From Siphlonurus alternatus (taxonomy: Eukaryota; Arthropoda; Insecta; Ephemeroptera; Siphlonuridae), in assembly GCA_949825025.1 (NCBI GenBank), contig OX463781.1, positions 31,270,675 through 31,334,674 of the forward strand: a DNA stretch of 64,000 bases, written 5' to 3'. This document shows positions 24,401 through 34,097 of the stretch, piece by piece. Position 1 is the stretch's first letter. Each line of letters begins with the position of its first letter. Below the pieces are notes generated by a model. It made no database searches. It saw nothing but the letters and a program-made list of their open reading frames with translations, and was not told the origin of the DNA. A program made the position numbers and the translations under genes.

Positions 24401-27400
24401 TCTATTTGACAAATACTATCAAGACTGCCCTGGTAAAGTTTCAAAATCCCAGAAGTAAAATTGTGGCCGTGGTTGCAGCGGGAGTGAAACTATTTTTTGC
24501 AGGGATTTCTCTATATTGTCGCCGCTGAATGAGCGTGAGTGACGTCACAGGTTCCTTTCCATCGGCTATTATCTCTGATATTTGTGCTGCTGAAACAAAA
24601 AAAAATATGCAGCCGAATCACACTGAAGCAAAGCTAACCGTGTACTTAATACTGTGAAAAGGTTCATAAGGCCTTTAAGACATTTCGCACTTTTAACAAT
24701 TTTTATCTGCCATATTTAGGGTTCTTAAAATTTTGAAAAAAATATTAACATGTTCAATAGAATGTAGCAATTGAGTTTATCATAATTTCAGTTCCATATC
24801 AGAGCATTTCTTTGAGTAAAAAAAAAATTTGTGTGGAGGGACATTAAAAAAAATGTTCCGGTTTTGGTCCAGGCCTGATTTTGGACTCCTTATAGCCAAA
24901 AAAAAAAAAAAAAAAAAAAAAATAAAAAAATAAAGTTGTAACCCATTAACGGCATTAACCAAATCAGCCTTTTCATAAAAGGTAGAGATAACGCCGAACA
25001 GCTGATCGACGTAATGCCCTTTGATTAACATGTAAACCTTAGCAAATTGACAAAAATTCTGAAATTTTTTTGAGAGGCAGATATTAGTGCCTAAAAGCCA
25101 TAGAAAAAATTTCAAAATGATTTAACGAGCCAAATTTTTTTAATTAATTTTTTTTAATTTTCAGCATAGGGCTTACCCATGGAGAGCCAAACTAAAAAAT
25201 TAATTTAAAAAAATCGGCTCGTTAAATGTTTTTGAAACTTTTGCTATGGCTTTTAGGCACTAATATCTGCCTCTCAAAAAAAATTCAGAATTTTTGTCAA
25301 TTTGCTAAGGTTTACATGTTAATCAAAGGGGATTACGTCGAACAGCTGTTCGACGTTATCTCTACCTTTGTTAAAAACCCTGTTTTTATTCGTTTTTGAT
25401 TTTTTTTGAACCAGTAAAAAATTATCAAGGTATTGCAGTTTTTATTTTCATGGAAGGGAGGGTTTGGTTAATCAGTTACAATTTTCTTTTATTTGTTTAC
25501 TTTTTTTTTGCCTATACGGAGCCTAAAAGCAGGTCGGAACCAAAACAGGGCTAAAATCCAAAACTGGGCTGTGCACTGTATCATAGGGCATGGTTTGCAT
25601 ATTATAACCAGAGGGTTGACAAACATAAAATAAATATAATATATCATATGTACCATAAGTATAATACTGTACACCCTATCTCTACGGTCTGGTTGAACCT
25701 GGTAAGGTGGCTGGTAGACTCTTACAAGCACTAAACCAGCAGTGCTGGTAAGCCGTACCTGTTCTTACCAGCCATCATGAAATGCTGATAAGCCGAACCA
25801 GGGCATACCAGGCAATACCAGCCACTGTCTGGTATTGCCTGGTATGATTTACCAGAAGATCTTGTAACTATATACTAATTTGTTATTATTTTTTAAATAT
25901 TATTAATTTAACATATATATTAATTATAATATAATAATATTTTATATTATATTTATAATTTATACATCAATTATTGAAATAATTTATTGATATACACTGT
26001 AAATAATATAGATTAATTATATAATTTAATTTTTATACTGTGTGGATCGACTGTTGATGAGAATTTACCAAATTACTAAAAAAAACAAAAAAAAAAAAAC
26101 AATTTTTTTGCACATTAATTATGGAATGATTGATTTATTTTAATTAATAATTTATTTAAAAATTAATATAAATTTTCAGTCGTTTTTATTAGTCACTGAC
26201 ACCTGGTGGTGAAAAAGTGAAGCATTATAGCAAAACATATGGAAGTGATTGAAGATGTCAACAACCGTGAAAATGACCTGTTTTACTGTTAATATTGTGT
26301 TATAAAGTGACTTTGGAGGTAAAAAAACATCTTAACAGTAATAAATAAATCATACTGCTTAGGTGTAGGCATTAATGATTTACTTTTGTGCTCACAGAAA
26401 CCCATAATCAAGGAAAAACCATAAGTCAACTGCAGATCATTGCAGACACAATGTCAGCAGTTTGTTTTTCCTGCTCTTCATTATTTTCCTTGCATGGTAA
26501 GTACATATTTTTATTTTGAATATTTTATGTTTCTCATCATTCATGTTAAAATCAAATATTTAATAAAAGCATATTATACCTTCATGTTTTTTTTATTTAT
26601 TTCAAAGATCGAATTGAATGATCAGAATCAAGATTATGCCACAACATTTTGAATCAAAGTTTTAATGTTTAATGTACTGTGCCCTGCAGGAATTGGCATA
26701 CTGTGAGCCACTGAAAGATCCCAGACTACAGTATTATGGATGGAAGAGATGCAAGAAGAGTCCCTTTAAAAAGTTTCCTTCCATTCCTTAAATTTATTTC
26801 TAAATATGATTTCTGTGGCCGCCATTTTACCCGCATATCCCCACCCCGTCCCCACCTCTCAGATGTCAGCACTGCATAAGTCAAAACAAGTTTTGAGTGT
26901 ATCATTTAAGGTATAACCTGAGAATTTGTCTGTCAAGGTCAAGAGGCGTGGCTATAGTGGCAACACTGTTTGCATTGGAATGCGCATAAATTTTTAGGAG
27001 GGGGTGGTGACAACAGTCCTTGAGAACGTTGCCACATTTCTCATCACACATAGGAAACGATCATCGCCACGGTTCAAAATATATGAAAACAATTCAGAAA
27101 AATAGTCTAAAAAATTAGGTTTTAGTAAAAAAAAAAGTAAAAGAATCTGTTGTATAGTTTTTTTGCAATGCTAATTAACAAATTTAACATTGGAAGGATA
27201 CAAAATTCTCATTTAAATAAATTAATTATAATTAAACCAACGGTTAAAAAATTTCCAAAAAATTCAGAGCTAATTTGACGATTGTTGTGAGTCCACCAAA
27301 TTAATTTGAAGAAAATCTGTTGTAGCGAATTTTTCGTCCAAATTTCTCAGGTTAAGCCTTAAGTACCAAATAAAAATTTTAAATTTATTTTTTTCTGTAC

Positions 27401-30060
27401 TTTTTCGTATATAGAAAATTTAAAAATGATTTTTGATACTAAAAAAAACTAGCAAACAGCATATTTTAAGGCAGGAGGAGGGGGAGGGAAATTTTGATCT
27501 AAGCTTGCCAGGTAAGACCTGGTATCCCATACCAGCACACCAGGTAAAATCTTACCAGCCAGGCTATGCAGAGTGACCATTTCTTACCAGCCAGGCTGGT
27601 ACGGATATAATGTTAAATTGTACCTGCAGATGGCCAAGTTTGTTACCTGGTAAGGTGCCTGGTAACAAACTTGGCCATCTGCTGGTACAATTTAACATTA
27701 TATCCGTACCAGCCTGGCTGGTAAGAAATGGTCACTCTGCATAGCCTGGCTGGTAAGATTTTACCTGGTGTGCTGGTATGGGATACCAGGTCTTACCTGG
27801 CAAGCTTAGATCAAAATTTCCCTCCCCCTCCTCCTGCCTTAAAATATGCTGTTTGCTAGTTTTTTTTAGTATCAAAAATCATTTTTTAATTTTCTATATA
27901 CGAAAAAGTACAGAAAAAATAAATTTAAAATTTTTATTTGGTACTTAAATGATACACTCAAAACTTGTTTTGACTTATGCAGTGCTGACATCTGAGAGGT
28001 GGGGACGGGGTGGGGATATGCGGGTAAAATGGCGGCCACAGAAATCATATTTAGAAATAAATTTAAGGAATGGAAGGAAACTTTTTAAAGGGACTCTTCT
28101 TGCATCTCTTCCATCCATAATACTGTAGTCTGGGATCTTTCAGTGGCTCACAGTATGCCAATTCCTGCAGGGCACAGTACATTAAACATTAAAACTTTGA
28201 TTCAAAATGTTGTGGCATAATCTTGATTCTGATCATTCAATTCGATCTTTGAAATAAATAAAAAAAACATGAAGGTATGCTTTTATTAAATATTTGATTT
28301 TAATTTGAATGATGAGAAACATAAAATATTCAAAATAAAAATATGTACTTACCATGCAAGGAAAATAATGAAGAGCAAGAAGAACAAACTGCTGGCATTG
28401 TGTCTGCAATGATCTGCAGTTGACTTATGGTTTTTCCTTGATTATGGGTTTCTGTGAGCACAAAAGTAAATCATTAATGCCTACACCTAAGCAGTATGAT
28501 TTATTTATTACTGTTAAGATGTTTTTTTACCTCCAAAGTCACTTTATAACACAATTTTAACAGTAAAACAGGTCATTTTCACGGTTGTTGACATCTTCAA
28601 TCACTTCCATATGTTTTGCTATGATGCTTCACTTTTTCACCACCAGGTGTCAGTGACTAATAAAAACGACTGAAAATTTGTATTAATTTTTAAATAAATT
28701 ATTAATTAAAATAAATCAATTCATTCCATAATTAATGTGCAAAATTTTTTTTTTTTTTTTTTTAGTATTTTGGTAAATTCTCATCAACAGTCGATCCACA
28801 CAGTATAAAAATTAAATTGTATAATTAATCTATATTTACAGTGTATATCAATAAATTATTTAATTAAATAATTTATGTATAAATTATAAATATAATATAA
28901 AATATTATTATATTTTAATTAATATGTTAAATTAATAATATTTAAAAAATAATAACAAATTAGTATATAGTTACAAGATCTTCTGGTAAATCATACCAGG
29001 CAATACCAGACAGTGGCTGGTATTGCCTGGTATGCCCTGGTTCGGCTTATCAGCATTTCATGATGGCTGGTAAGAACAGGTACGGCTTACCAGCACTGCT
29101 GGTTTAGTGCTTGTAAGAGTCTACCAGCCACCTTACCAGGTTCAACCAGACCGTAGAGATAGGGCAGTCATATATATGAATACAGTACAGTATGCCTATA
29201 TACTGTACTATTGTACTGTAAATGCATATGTATATACATACGGTATCATATGCTACTGCAAATTTATGATATGCATATAACAGATCTTAGTTTACCTCTA
29301 GACAGTTCAGTAAACTAGACGGCACCAGCTATATCATGCAGCCAATGAAAAGGCGGCCAGCAGTCATTCTAGCCTTTTCATTGGCTTATATAGCTGGTGC
29401 CGTCTAGTCTACTGAACTGTCTAGAGGTAAACTAAGATCTGTTTAGATTTTGTTAAATTAACCTGGGTATTCACCTTCAATTTTAACTTCACGGTTCGAC
29501 TGGACTTTATACCAGCCGGGCTACACAGGCAGGTAAAGGTAAATACCAGACAGTGTCCTCTGCCCGCGGACGGTTACACTGTCACAGAGCTTGCAGGTCG
29601 CTCATGACATCGCGACCACTGACCAGATAACAGGCAGGTATATCTCTATAGAGATAAATATTAGACGGTGTCCTCTGCCCGCGGACGGTTACACTGTCAC
29701 AGCTTGCCGGTCGAGAGCGACACTCGGCCATCTGGTTAGCATGCAGGAAGGTAAATGGTAAATATCAGGCGGTGTCCTCTGCCCGCGGACGGTTACACTG
29801 CCACAGAGCTTGCCTGTCTCGCCCATGTACTGTACATGATACCTGCATAGGGTATGCATATGCATACTGTATGATACTCACCTTTTCCTGCTAGGTGATT
29901 TGGAAGTAGAAGGTTCTTGGGTGTCTATTTCTAAACCAACTGATGAGCTATTAGAAGACTCATCAAACAATTCCAGAGATAGATGTTGGTTTTCTTGTAA
30001 AGTCGCCCAAATGGCATGTTTGACCAATTCCTCGTTCTCTTTATCCTCCTTTTCCTTCAT
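15106..30060 (-). CDS. GON4L: GON-4-like / muscle wasted family nuclear protein, 13 exons, 699 aa
   Basis: This is a nuclear regulator family (human GON4L, C. elegans gon-4, Drosophila mute, a histone-locus-body component). Exons, 5' to 3': 30060-29882, 23424-23304, 21888-21767, 20663-20513, 20210-19895, 19427-19353, 18375-18113, 17807-17610, 16996-16860, 16800-16774, 16156-15986, 15506-15311, 15249-15106. The sum is 2100 nt in one frame. Family landmarks in order: KKSKLTVLNVKNILRHV and NEHVMAMVKQSM, YEPKLTRAKTKELL, an acidic DDDEEYQP, RTRSKFSLSNTALE with PPDITTDMYD, EADPEYNILSDEE, RADRAVKVSKKELNELISEL, LLSQQMAQHVQLL, SKAFIYPLLLP, and LLVFGLEQF. The protein ends KSSSE, far short of vertebrate GON4L (over 2000 aa), so it lacks the downstream PAH and SANT regions. 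Either this is a short isoform (mute is reported to have long and short forms) or the ancestral tail is elsewhere. The ATG at 30060 is the first Met of the strongly charged MKEKEDKENEE; another in-frame Met lies upstream at 30129. Confidence 0.92.
15671..15700. repeat. poly(T) tract in GON4L-like intron
   Basis: Near-continuous T run with one C. Confidence 0.9.
16430..16540. repeat. 111-bp palindrome in GON4L-like intron
   Basis: TGTTTGTAAACCTTGCTCGG is mirrored at the right end (CCGAGCAGGGTTTACGAACA). Arms run to a loop at TGTGCATGGGA. A weaker outer match (AGTAAAAACT…TTATTACG near 16281 against TTATGTAATAACAAG near 16571) suggests the element extends to about 16275-16600. It shares the TGTTCGTAAA word with the palindrome at 23638. 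Confidence 0.75.
16774..16800 (-). CDS. GON4L: 27-nt microexon of the GON4L-like gene
   Basis: TTGTTGCAG precedes and GTAAGT follows a 27-nt exon encoding the basic/acidic FIEEEKKRK. It is 63 bp from exon 9. Its length is a multiple of three and it starts in phase 2 (completing TT|G), so skipping would remove nine residues without a frameshift. Confidence 0.85.
20664..21766. other. GON4L-like intron with trinucleotide array and hairpin
   Basis: It contains an (ATA)n array at 21352-21409, then a 45-bp hairpin (AATACATACTTTTATA and complement, about 21443-21484), and a TGACGTCA at 20979. No exon-like frame with splice sites is seen. Confidence 0.6.
22207..22604. mobile_element. TTAA-flanked foldback MITE, copy B (GON4L-like intron 2)
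   Basis: TTAA at 22207-22210 and 22601-22604 flanks ends GGTAGAGATAACG and GTAGAAGTAACG-type complement. The interior matches copy A. Confidence 0.85.
22862..23140. mobile_element. inverted-repeat element with GAGGACGGCCTA ends
   Basis: GGAGGACGGCCTA is found at the left and TAGGCCGTCCTC at the right. The enclosed ~270 bp is GC-richer than its surroundings and contains three near-copies of TTTGACAG. There is no coding capacity. Adjoining GTCTACACCC words outside both ends may be part of the element. Confidence 0.45.
23638..23768. repeat. 131-bp palindrome in GON4L-like intron 1
   Basis: CAGACCTCATG/CATAGGTCTG outer bases enclose matching arms that contain GTTCGTAAATACACAATCAG in both orientations, with a short loop at about 23700. 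It lies about 210 bp upstream of exon 2. Confidence 0.8.
23971..24674. mobile_element. 704-bp foldback element with TTAA target duplication
   Basis: TTAA is found at 23967-23970 and 24675-24678. The ends are AGGCCTTATGAACCTTT and its complement, and arms of ~340 bp include GCGGCGACAATATAGAGAAA in both orientations. Each arm carries TGACGTCA (24098, 24540). There is no open frame of note. Confidence 0.85.
24981..25366. mobile_element. foldback MITE, copy C (GON4L-like intron 1)
   Basis: Same ends and interior as copy A (GGTAGAGATAACGCCGAACA at the left, CGTTATCTCTACC at the right), but the flanks are AAAA and TTTG rather than TTAA on both sides. The target duplication has decayed or was never TTAA here. 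Confidence 0.8.
25674..29164. mobile_element. giant 3.5-kb palindrome (foldback element) in GON4L-like intron 1
   Basis: CCCTATCTCTACGGTCTGGT at 25674 is matched in complement at 29164. The arms stay nearly identical all the way to the centre at about 27654 (GTTACC…GGTAAC around a 13-bp loop). The right arm is ~1.51 kb and the left ~1.98 kb; the difference is one 449-bp insertion plus its TTAA copy. Both outer and central segments are rich in CCAG/CTGG words (ACCAGC, CTGGTA). Each arm has a short exon-like frame but no transposase. Transcribed with the gene, it would give a ~1.5-kb intramolecular duplex. Confidence 0.92.
26910..27358. mobile_element. 449-bp TTAA element inserted in one palindrome arm
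   Basis: TTAA at 26906-26909 and 27359-27362 bracket ends GGTATAACCTGAGAA and its near-complement TTCTCAGGTTAAGCC. The other arm has the uninterrupted site with a single TTAA at 27945-27948, so both the target and its duplication are proven inside the window. Confidence 0.92.
29281..29441. repeat. 161-bp palindrome in GON4L-like intron 1
   Basis: CAGATCTTAGTTTACCTCTA is matched by its complement at 29441. Arms of ~65 bp share CAGTAAACTAGACGGCACCA-type text, with a loop around 29350-29372. Confidence 0.85.
29546..29825. repeat. three tandem ~104-115-bp units upstream of exon 1 donor
   Basis: GTGTCCTCTGCCCGCGGACG begins units at 29553, 29668 and 29772. Each is followed by GTTACACTG(T/C)CACAG and GCTTGC, then diverging sequence. 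The units are GC-rich, contain CCGCGG and lie within 60-330 bp of the first coding exon. Confidence 0.85.
29882..30060 (-). CDS. GON4L: GON4L-like first coding exon
   Basis: It reads MKEKEDKENEELVKHAIWAT and ends STSKSPSRKR with donor AG|GTGAGT. The split codon AG+A joins exactly to KECEPMPKELENMEE of exon 2 across a 6.4-kb intron packed with foldback elements. Confidence 0.8.
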
Positions 30061-30119
30061 AGTTGTGACTGTTTTTAACTCTAGATATACGCACAATAAC
30101 AATGATTTTATCCAATAAA

Positions 30120-30360
30120 ATCTAATCAACTTTACACCTCACACTCTTCCAACGTCGAAAGTGTCGACTGTCGAAAGTCGAAACACAGACAATAAATTGT
30201 CTGCGGTCGAAAGAAAAATTATCAATGTTTTTCCCCAGTTTCCCCGGGACCGTTTCCCCGCGTTCCTTTTCGAAGATCGCAGAATTCGCAGATGTTCGCA
30301 GATGTTTTATTTGTGCTGTCAACGCTGTCAACTCGGTCAACTGTCAAGCTTTTAAAAACG
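30120..30360 (-). promoter_or_regulatory. candidate promoter / 5' UTR of the GON4L-like gene
   Basis: GC content rises over this block just upstream of the start codon. It contains four GTCGAAAG-type words (30158-30213) and a cluster CTGTCAACGCTGTCAACTCG followed by GTCAACTGTCAAG (30316-30346). Two GCAGATGTT repeats lie at 30289-30306. These repeated short words look like a transcription-factor site cluster; no TATA box is evident. Confidence 0.35.
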
Positions 30361-30425
30361 TTCATAGATGGCACTACATTTGTTTTTTTTTTAATTTTGG
30401 CTCCAAGCGCTCCAAGTCGCTCCAA

Positions 30426-30517
30426 GTATATATATATGTATATATATATATACATATATATATGTATATATATATATATGATTCTAGTGGACACATGTAT
30501 ATGTGTCCACTAGAATC
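30426..30517. repeat. TA-rich array plus perfect 38-bp palindrome
   Basis: (TATA)n/(CATATA) alternation occupies 30426-30479. A perfect hairpin follows from 30480 to 30517 (GATTCTAGTGGACACATGT and its complement, no loop). Confidence 0.8.
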
Positions 30518-30774
30518 AAAACCCGCTTTTTCCACTTGCCAGTAAGGCTTCTTTTTAAATATTTTTACTTATAAAAATGAGCTTTATGGAAAGTGGTCAA
30601 AATAAGCGGGTTTGTTTTGAAACTAGTAGACACATATAGTCGATATAGTTGGTATCATATGGGTCTAATAATTACCCATGCATGCATGCAGTATATAGTA
30701 TCATATATATTAAGCACACCTCTGTTGGTCCAGAGTGCTGCATGCAATGTATATATGGTCCAGTTCTATAAATG

Positions 30775-32271
30775 CTCAAGTAAAACAAAAACGTATGCAA
30801 CTGGTATGCATCACGTATAAATCTGGTATGGAACGGGCTAAAAATGTATGCAATACGGTTGGAACACGTATCAGCACGTATGCACAGTAAAAACGCAAAA
30901 TCCTCTAGTATGCAACAAGGTTGGACGGACTGGGTTGCAACACACTTGCACATTCTCTAGTATGCAACTAGGTTGGACGACTGGGTTGCAACACACTTGC
31001 ACACCCTACTCTCGGTTGGAACTCACTTGCACACAAAAATCTCGGTTGGAACTCTCTTGTATTTTTTCTCAACTCCCTTCTAGTTTGCAACTCGTATGCA
31101 ATGTGTACGTGACCTTAAACTTCCTTCAAAAAACCGTTAAACGTATGGAAACTCGTATGCATCAATTTGAAGATTCATTCCTAGCTGTGTAAAAGATGGC
31201 TTGCCATTGGTTTAGAAGTAATGTTAAAAAAATTTCAGCTCTTTTTAAACCAATAGAATTTGTTGTTGCATACACCCTTTAACTTTAACATTCCAAACAC
31301 GAAGGCAGCAAGCTGCAAGCAAGCAGCAGAGCAGCCATGGACTCCGAGCAGAGCGGACATATTATAATGCTGTTGCTATAATATAATATTATTATAGCAA
31401 GGAATCAGGTAAACATTACAATTAATATAATTTTATAAACATACTCATTTTAACTTTTATGTATATACATAGTTTAATGCATTACAGTACAATTTATAAC
31501 TGCATGCAAATTCATTTAAATTCAAACTTTAATTTTCTATTTGTCAATTTTACTATTAAAATTGATCATTATAAATATTATTAATAAAAATTACTCTGTA
31601 AAATTACATGGATAAATTAAATTTGATCTGATTCTCCATAATTATAAGTACTTACTATATTATACCTTTGAATGATTAATATATATAGTAATAATATAAT
31701 AGATAATGTAATCAAAGATGTATATTATTATGTATTTTAATTATCTTCTCTTATATGTTTTTAGTGGAGGAGCTGGAATGCATGCAGCAGCATCTAGCAT
31801 ATTCGAAAAAATAAAATCATCTGATGACCTGATGCTGCAAATTCCCATCCATGCAGAAAGAACTCTATAGCTGAAGGCCGGCCGGTCGCCATTATGGCAA
31901 AGTTTAGTTGCACGTGGAGAATAAATTGTAGGGGAAACAGGAAGTAGGCGGGAGGGGCGGAAATGGAGGAGGGGGCAGGGGACGCTACTATTGTGCAAAC
32001 CAGTTGCAATTGAATTGCAAACCAATCCATACGAGTTTACCACGTGGCCAAGGCCCTGTAGTAAAAATGGTTGGAACACGTATGCACGTATGTAAACTCG
32101 TCTGTAACTATTCTGAAATAATGTGACGTCATCTGGTATGGATTTGTTTCAATTCCATACTTCGAACAAACCTTTTTCCATACCAGTTTTTGCCATAGCA
32201 TTAACATAGGATTTCCATACCAGATTTATACGAGATGCATACCAGTTGCATACGTTTTCGTTTTACTTGAG
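30775..32271. mobile_element. 1.5-kb inverted-repeat transposon with subterminal repeat arrays
   Basis: CTCAAGTAAAAC(A/G)AAAACG, GTATGCAACTGGTATGCATC and TATAAATCTGGTATGGAA are found at the left end and in complement at the right end (TIR ~62 bp, about 94% identical). Inside the left end are two tandem ~50-bp units (CTCTAGTATGCAAC…GGTTGGACG…TTGCAACACACTTGCACA at 30903 and 30951) and two GGTTGGAACTC units. Further GGTATGGA/GTATGCA words occur at the right. The interior has no transposase, so it is probably a non-autonomous derivative. Confidence 0.75.
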
Positions 32272-32347
32272 TGTACTGACCAAAAAAAAAGTTCCAAGTT
32301 TTTGTCAAAATTTCAAAAGGCACGAGAATTTCATGAAGAACATACAG

Positions 32348-32724
32348 CATTCTACGACAATTTCCTGATTTAAATTTATATGAATTTTTAAAACCTCTCC
32401 CATATTCTACGACAATTTCCTGATTTTATATGAATTTTTAAAACCTCTCAAAAATGACGTCATACCATTGAATCTTAAATGGAAAAATAGATCAGTTAAC
32501 ATTGCCAAATCCCATACTTAATATTGAAATGTAACCAAAACTTCATTTGCAAGGTTTTTAGGTGCTAAAATTACGATAATGAAGGTTTCAAATTCCTACC
32601 TCAATAACTTTTCATTTTAGCAATGTTAAAACTGATGCATTTTCCCATTTAAGATTCAATGCTATGACGTCATCAAAAAAAGCTTTAAAAATTTATATAA
32701 AATCAGCAAATTGTCGTAGAATGC
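32348..32724. repeat. 377-bp palindromic element with internal duplication
   Basis: GCATTCTACGACAATTT at the left is matched by its complement at 32724. Both arms carry ATTCAATGnTATGACGTCAT-type text (TGACGTCA at 32455 and 32665) and TTAAGATTCAAT. The left arm has a ~55-bp tandem repeat (ATTCTACGACAATTTCCTGA twice). Confidence 0.75.
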
Positions 32725-32727
32725 TCT

Positions 32728-33822
32728 AATAGGGCTCGTTCATAGAATTCACAGTACTTTTTACTAGTATTGCTAACTCAAATATCGGTCAGTACCCCAT
32801 TAAATATAACTGTGTTATACATGGTGTACACAAAAAGAATAATAAATACAAAACAGATTTTTTTTGCATTAATTGTCTCTTTTGTCTCAATTAAAATATT
32901 CTGATAATATAGATTTTAGTTAATTTAAACATTTTTGAACATTATAATATATATACATTATATTATGTTAACAAAAATTATAATTAATAAAATAAAAATA
33001 TATTTTTTTTTGCATTTTTAGATATAACAAAACAATAATGCTTGAGTTAACAGACCTACTCAAGAATTTTCAATCAAAGCAGCAAAACGGAAAAAAATAA
33101 CGAATATAATAATTGCAGAAAAACACTTAATTGCCAAATTAAGAAGCAGTGGGTTTTAAGAAATTTTTATTTTAAAACAGGGACCTTAATTAATTAAAAA
33201 AAAATCTTGGTCTTGGGCCTTTTTCCATTAATTATTTATATTATTTGCACTATTTTTTTTCACTTATTTCCTGAATAAATGATATCAATTGGCATCTGGG
33301 TCTGGGTATTAAAGTATTAATCCTTTATCCATGAGAAAAAACAGCGACTTACTTCACGCTGATGAGATCTATATTGGCCTAAAAAGATCACAAGTACAGT
33401 GAGATCAACAAACTCATAACCATCTCCTGACAAATAATAGAGGTCATGCATATGAGACACCTGCATATCCACTCAAAGCTGGATAAAATCATATAAAATG
33501 ATGACAATTTTCTCCGAATTTTCTTATTTGTGTGCAGTAAAAATGAAACACGATAATTTGGTGATAATTTGGTGACTATTACATAATAACTACCACAAAT
33601 AAAAAAACCTATTGTTATTATTTACTGTACAAAAGAATTGAATATAATGAGTACAAAATAGTTTGTCAAAACTACCCTACTCTAATTTTCTCCCCTCCCT
33701 GCCCTGCTCTTGTTTTTATTTTTTATTAGCGTTCCTCTCCTTATTGATTATTAATTAATTTTGCATTAAAGGATAGTTACAAATGTTATAATTAAATAAT
33801 ATAATATGTATGATATATTTTT
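32728..33822. other. AT-rich intergenic, no gene seen
   Basis: No domain-bearing frame or definable repeat. Confidence 0.5.
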
Positions 33823-33830
33823 ATCCTATA

Positions 33831-34005
33831 CAGGCGCGGATCCAGGGGGCTGGGGGGGGGCTGGGGGGGGCTGCCCCCTTCCCCGAAATTTTGGTTAACA
33901 TGGGCAATATAGGCATTTCCACCACTCCAATTTTTTTTTAACATTGGCCTTATGGCTTATGGAGGACAGAGCCCCTCCCGAATTTTTTTTCTGGATCCGC
34001 GCCTG
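33831..34005. mobile_element. second hAT-type MITE with perfect 8-bp target duplication
   Basis: CAGGCGCGGATCCAG ends with ATCCTATA at 33823-33830 and again at 34006-34013. The interior (GGGCAATATAGGCATTTCC) is the complement of the 12516 copy, so the two share one family in opposite orientation. Confidence 0.92.
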
Positions 34006-34037
34006 ATCCTATATATTATATTATATATCCGAGAAAA

Positions 34038-34040
<3 letters not shown>

Positions 34041-34090
<50 letters not shown>
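34041..34090. repeat. 50-nt poly(T) tract
   Basis: Uninterrupted T50, compatible with the A-tail of a minus-strand retroposon, although no body is recognisable. Confidence 0.95.

Positions 34091-34097
<7 letters not shown>

Noticed and set aside
25674..29164. Possibility that the giant palindrome is purely an assembly fold-back artefact
   Set aside because: The arms differ by scattered substitutions and by a TTAA-bounded insertion in only one arm, which an artefactual inverted copy would not show; long reads would still be the final test.
30222..30545. Several overlapping frames over the TA-rich palindrome near 30.4 kb
   Set aside because: Low-complexity YI/IY repeats; they overlap the promoter of the GON4L-like gene on the other strand and share no homology.
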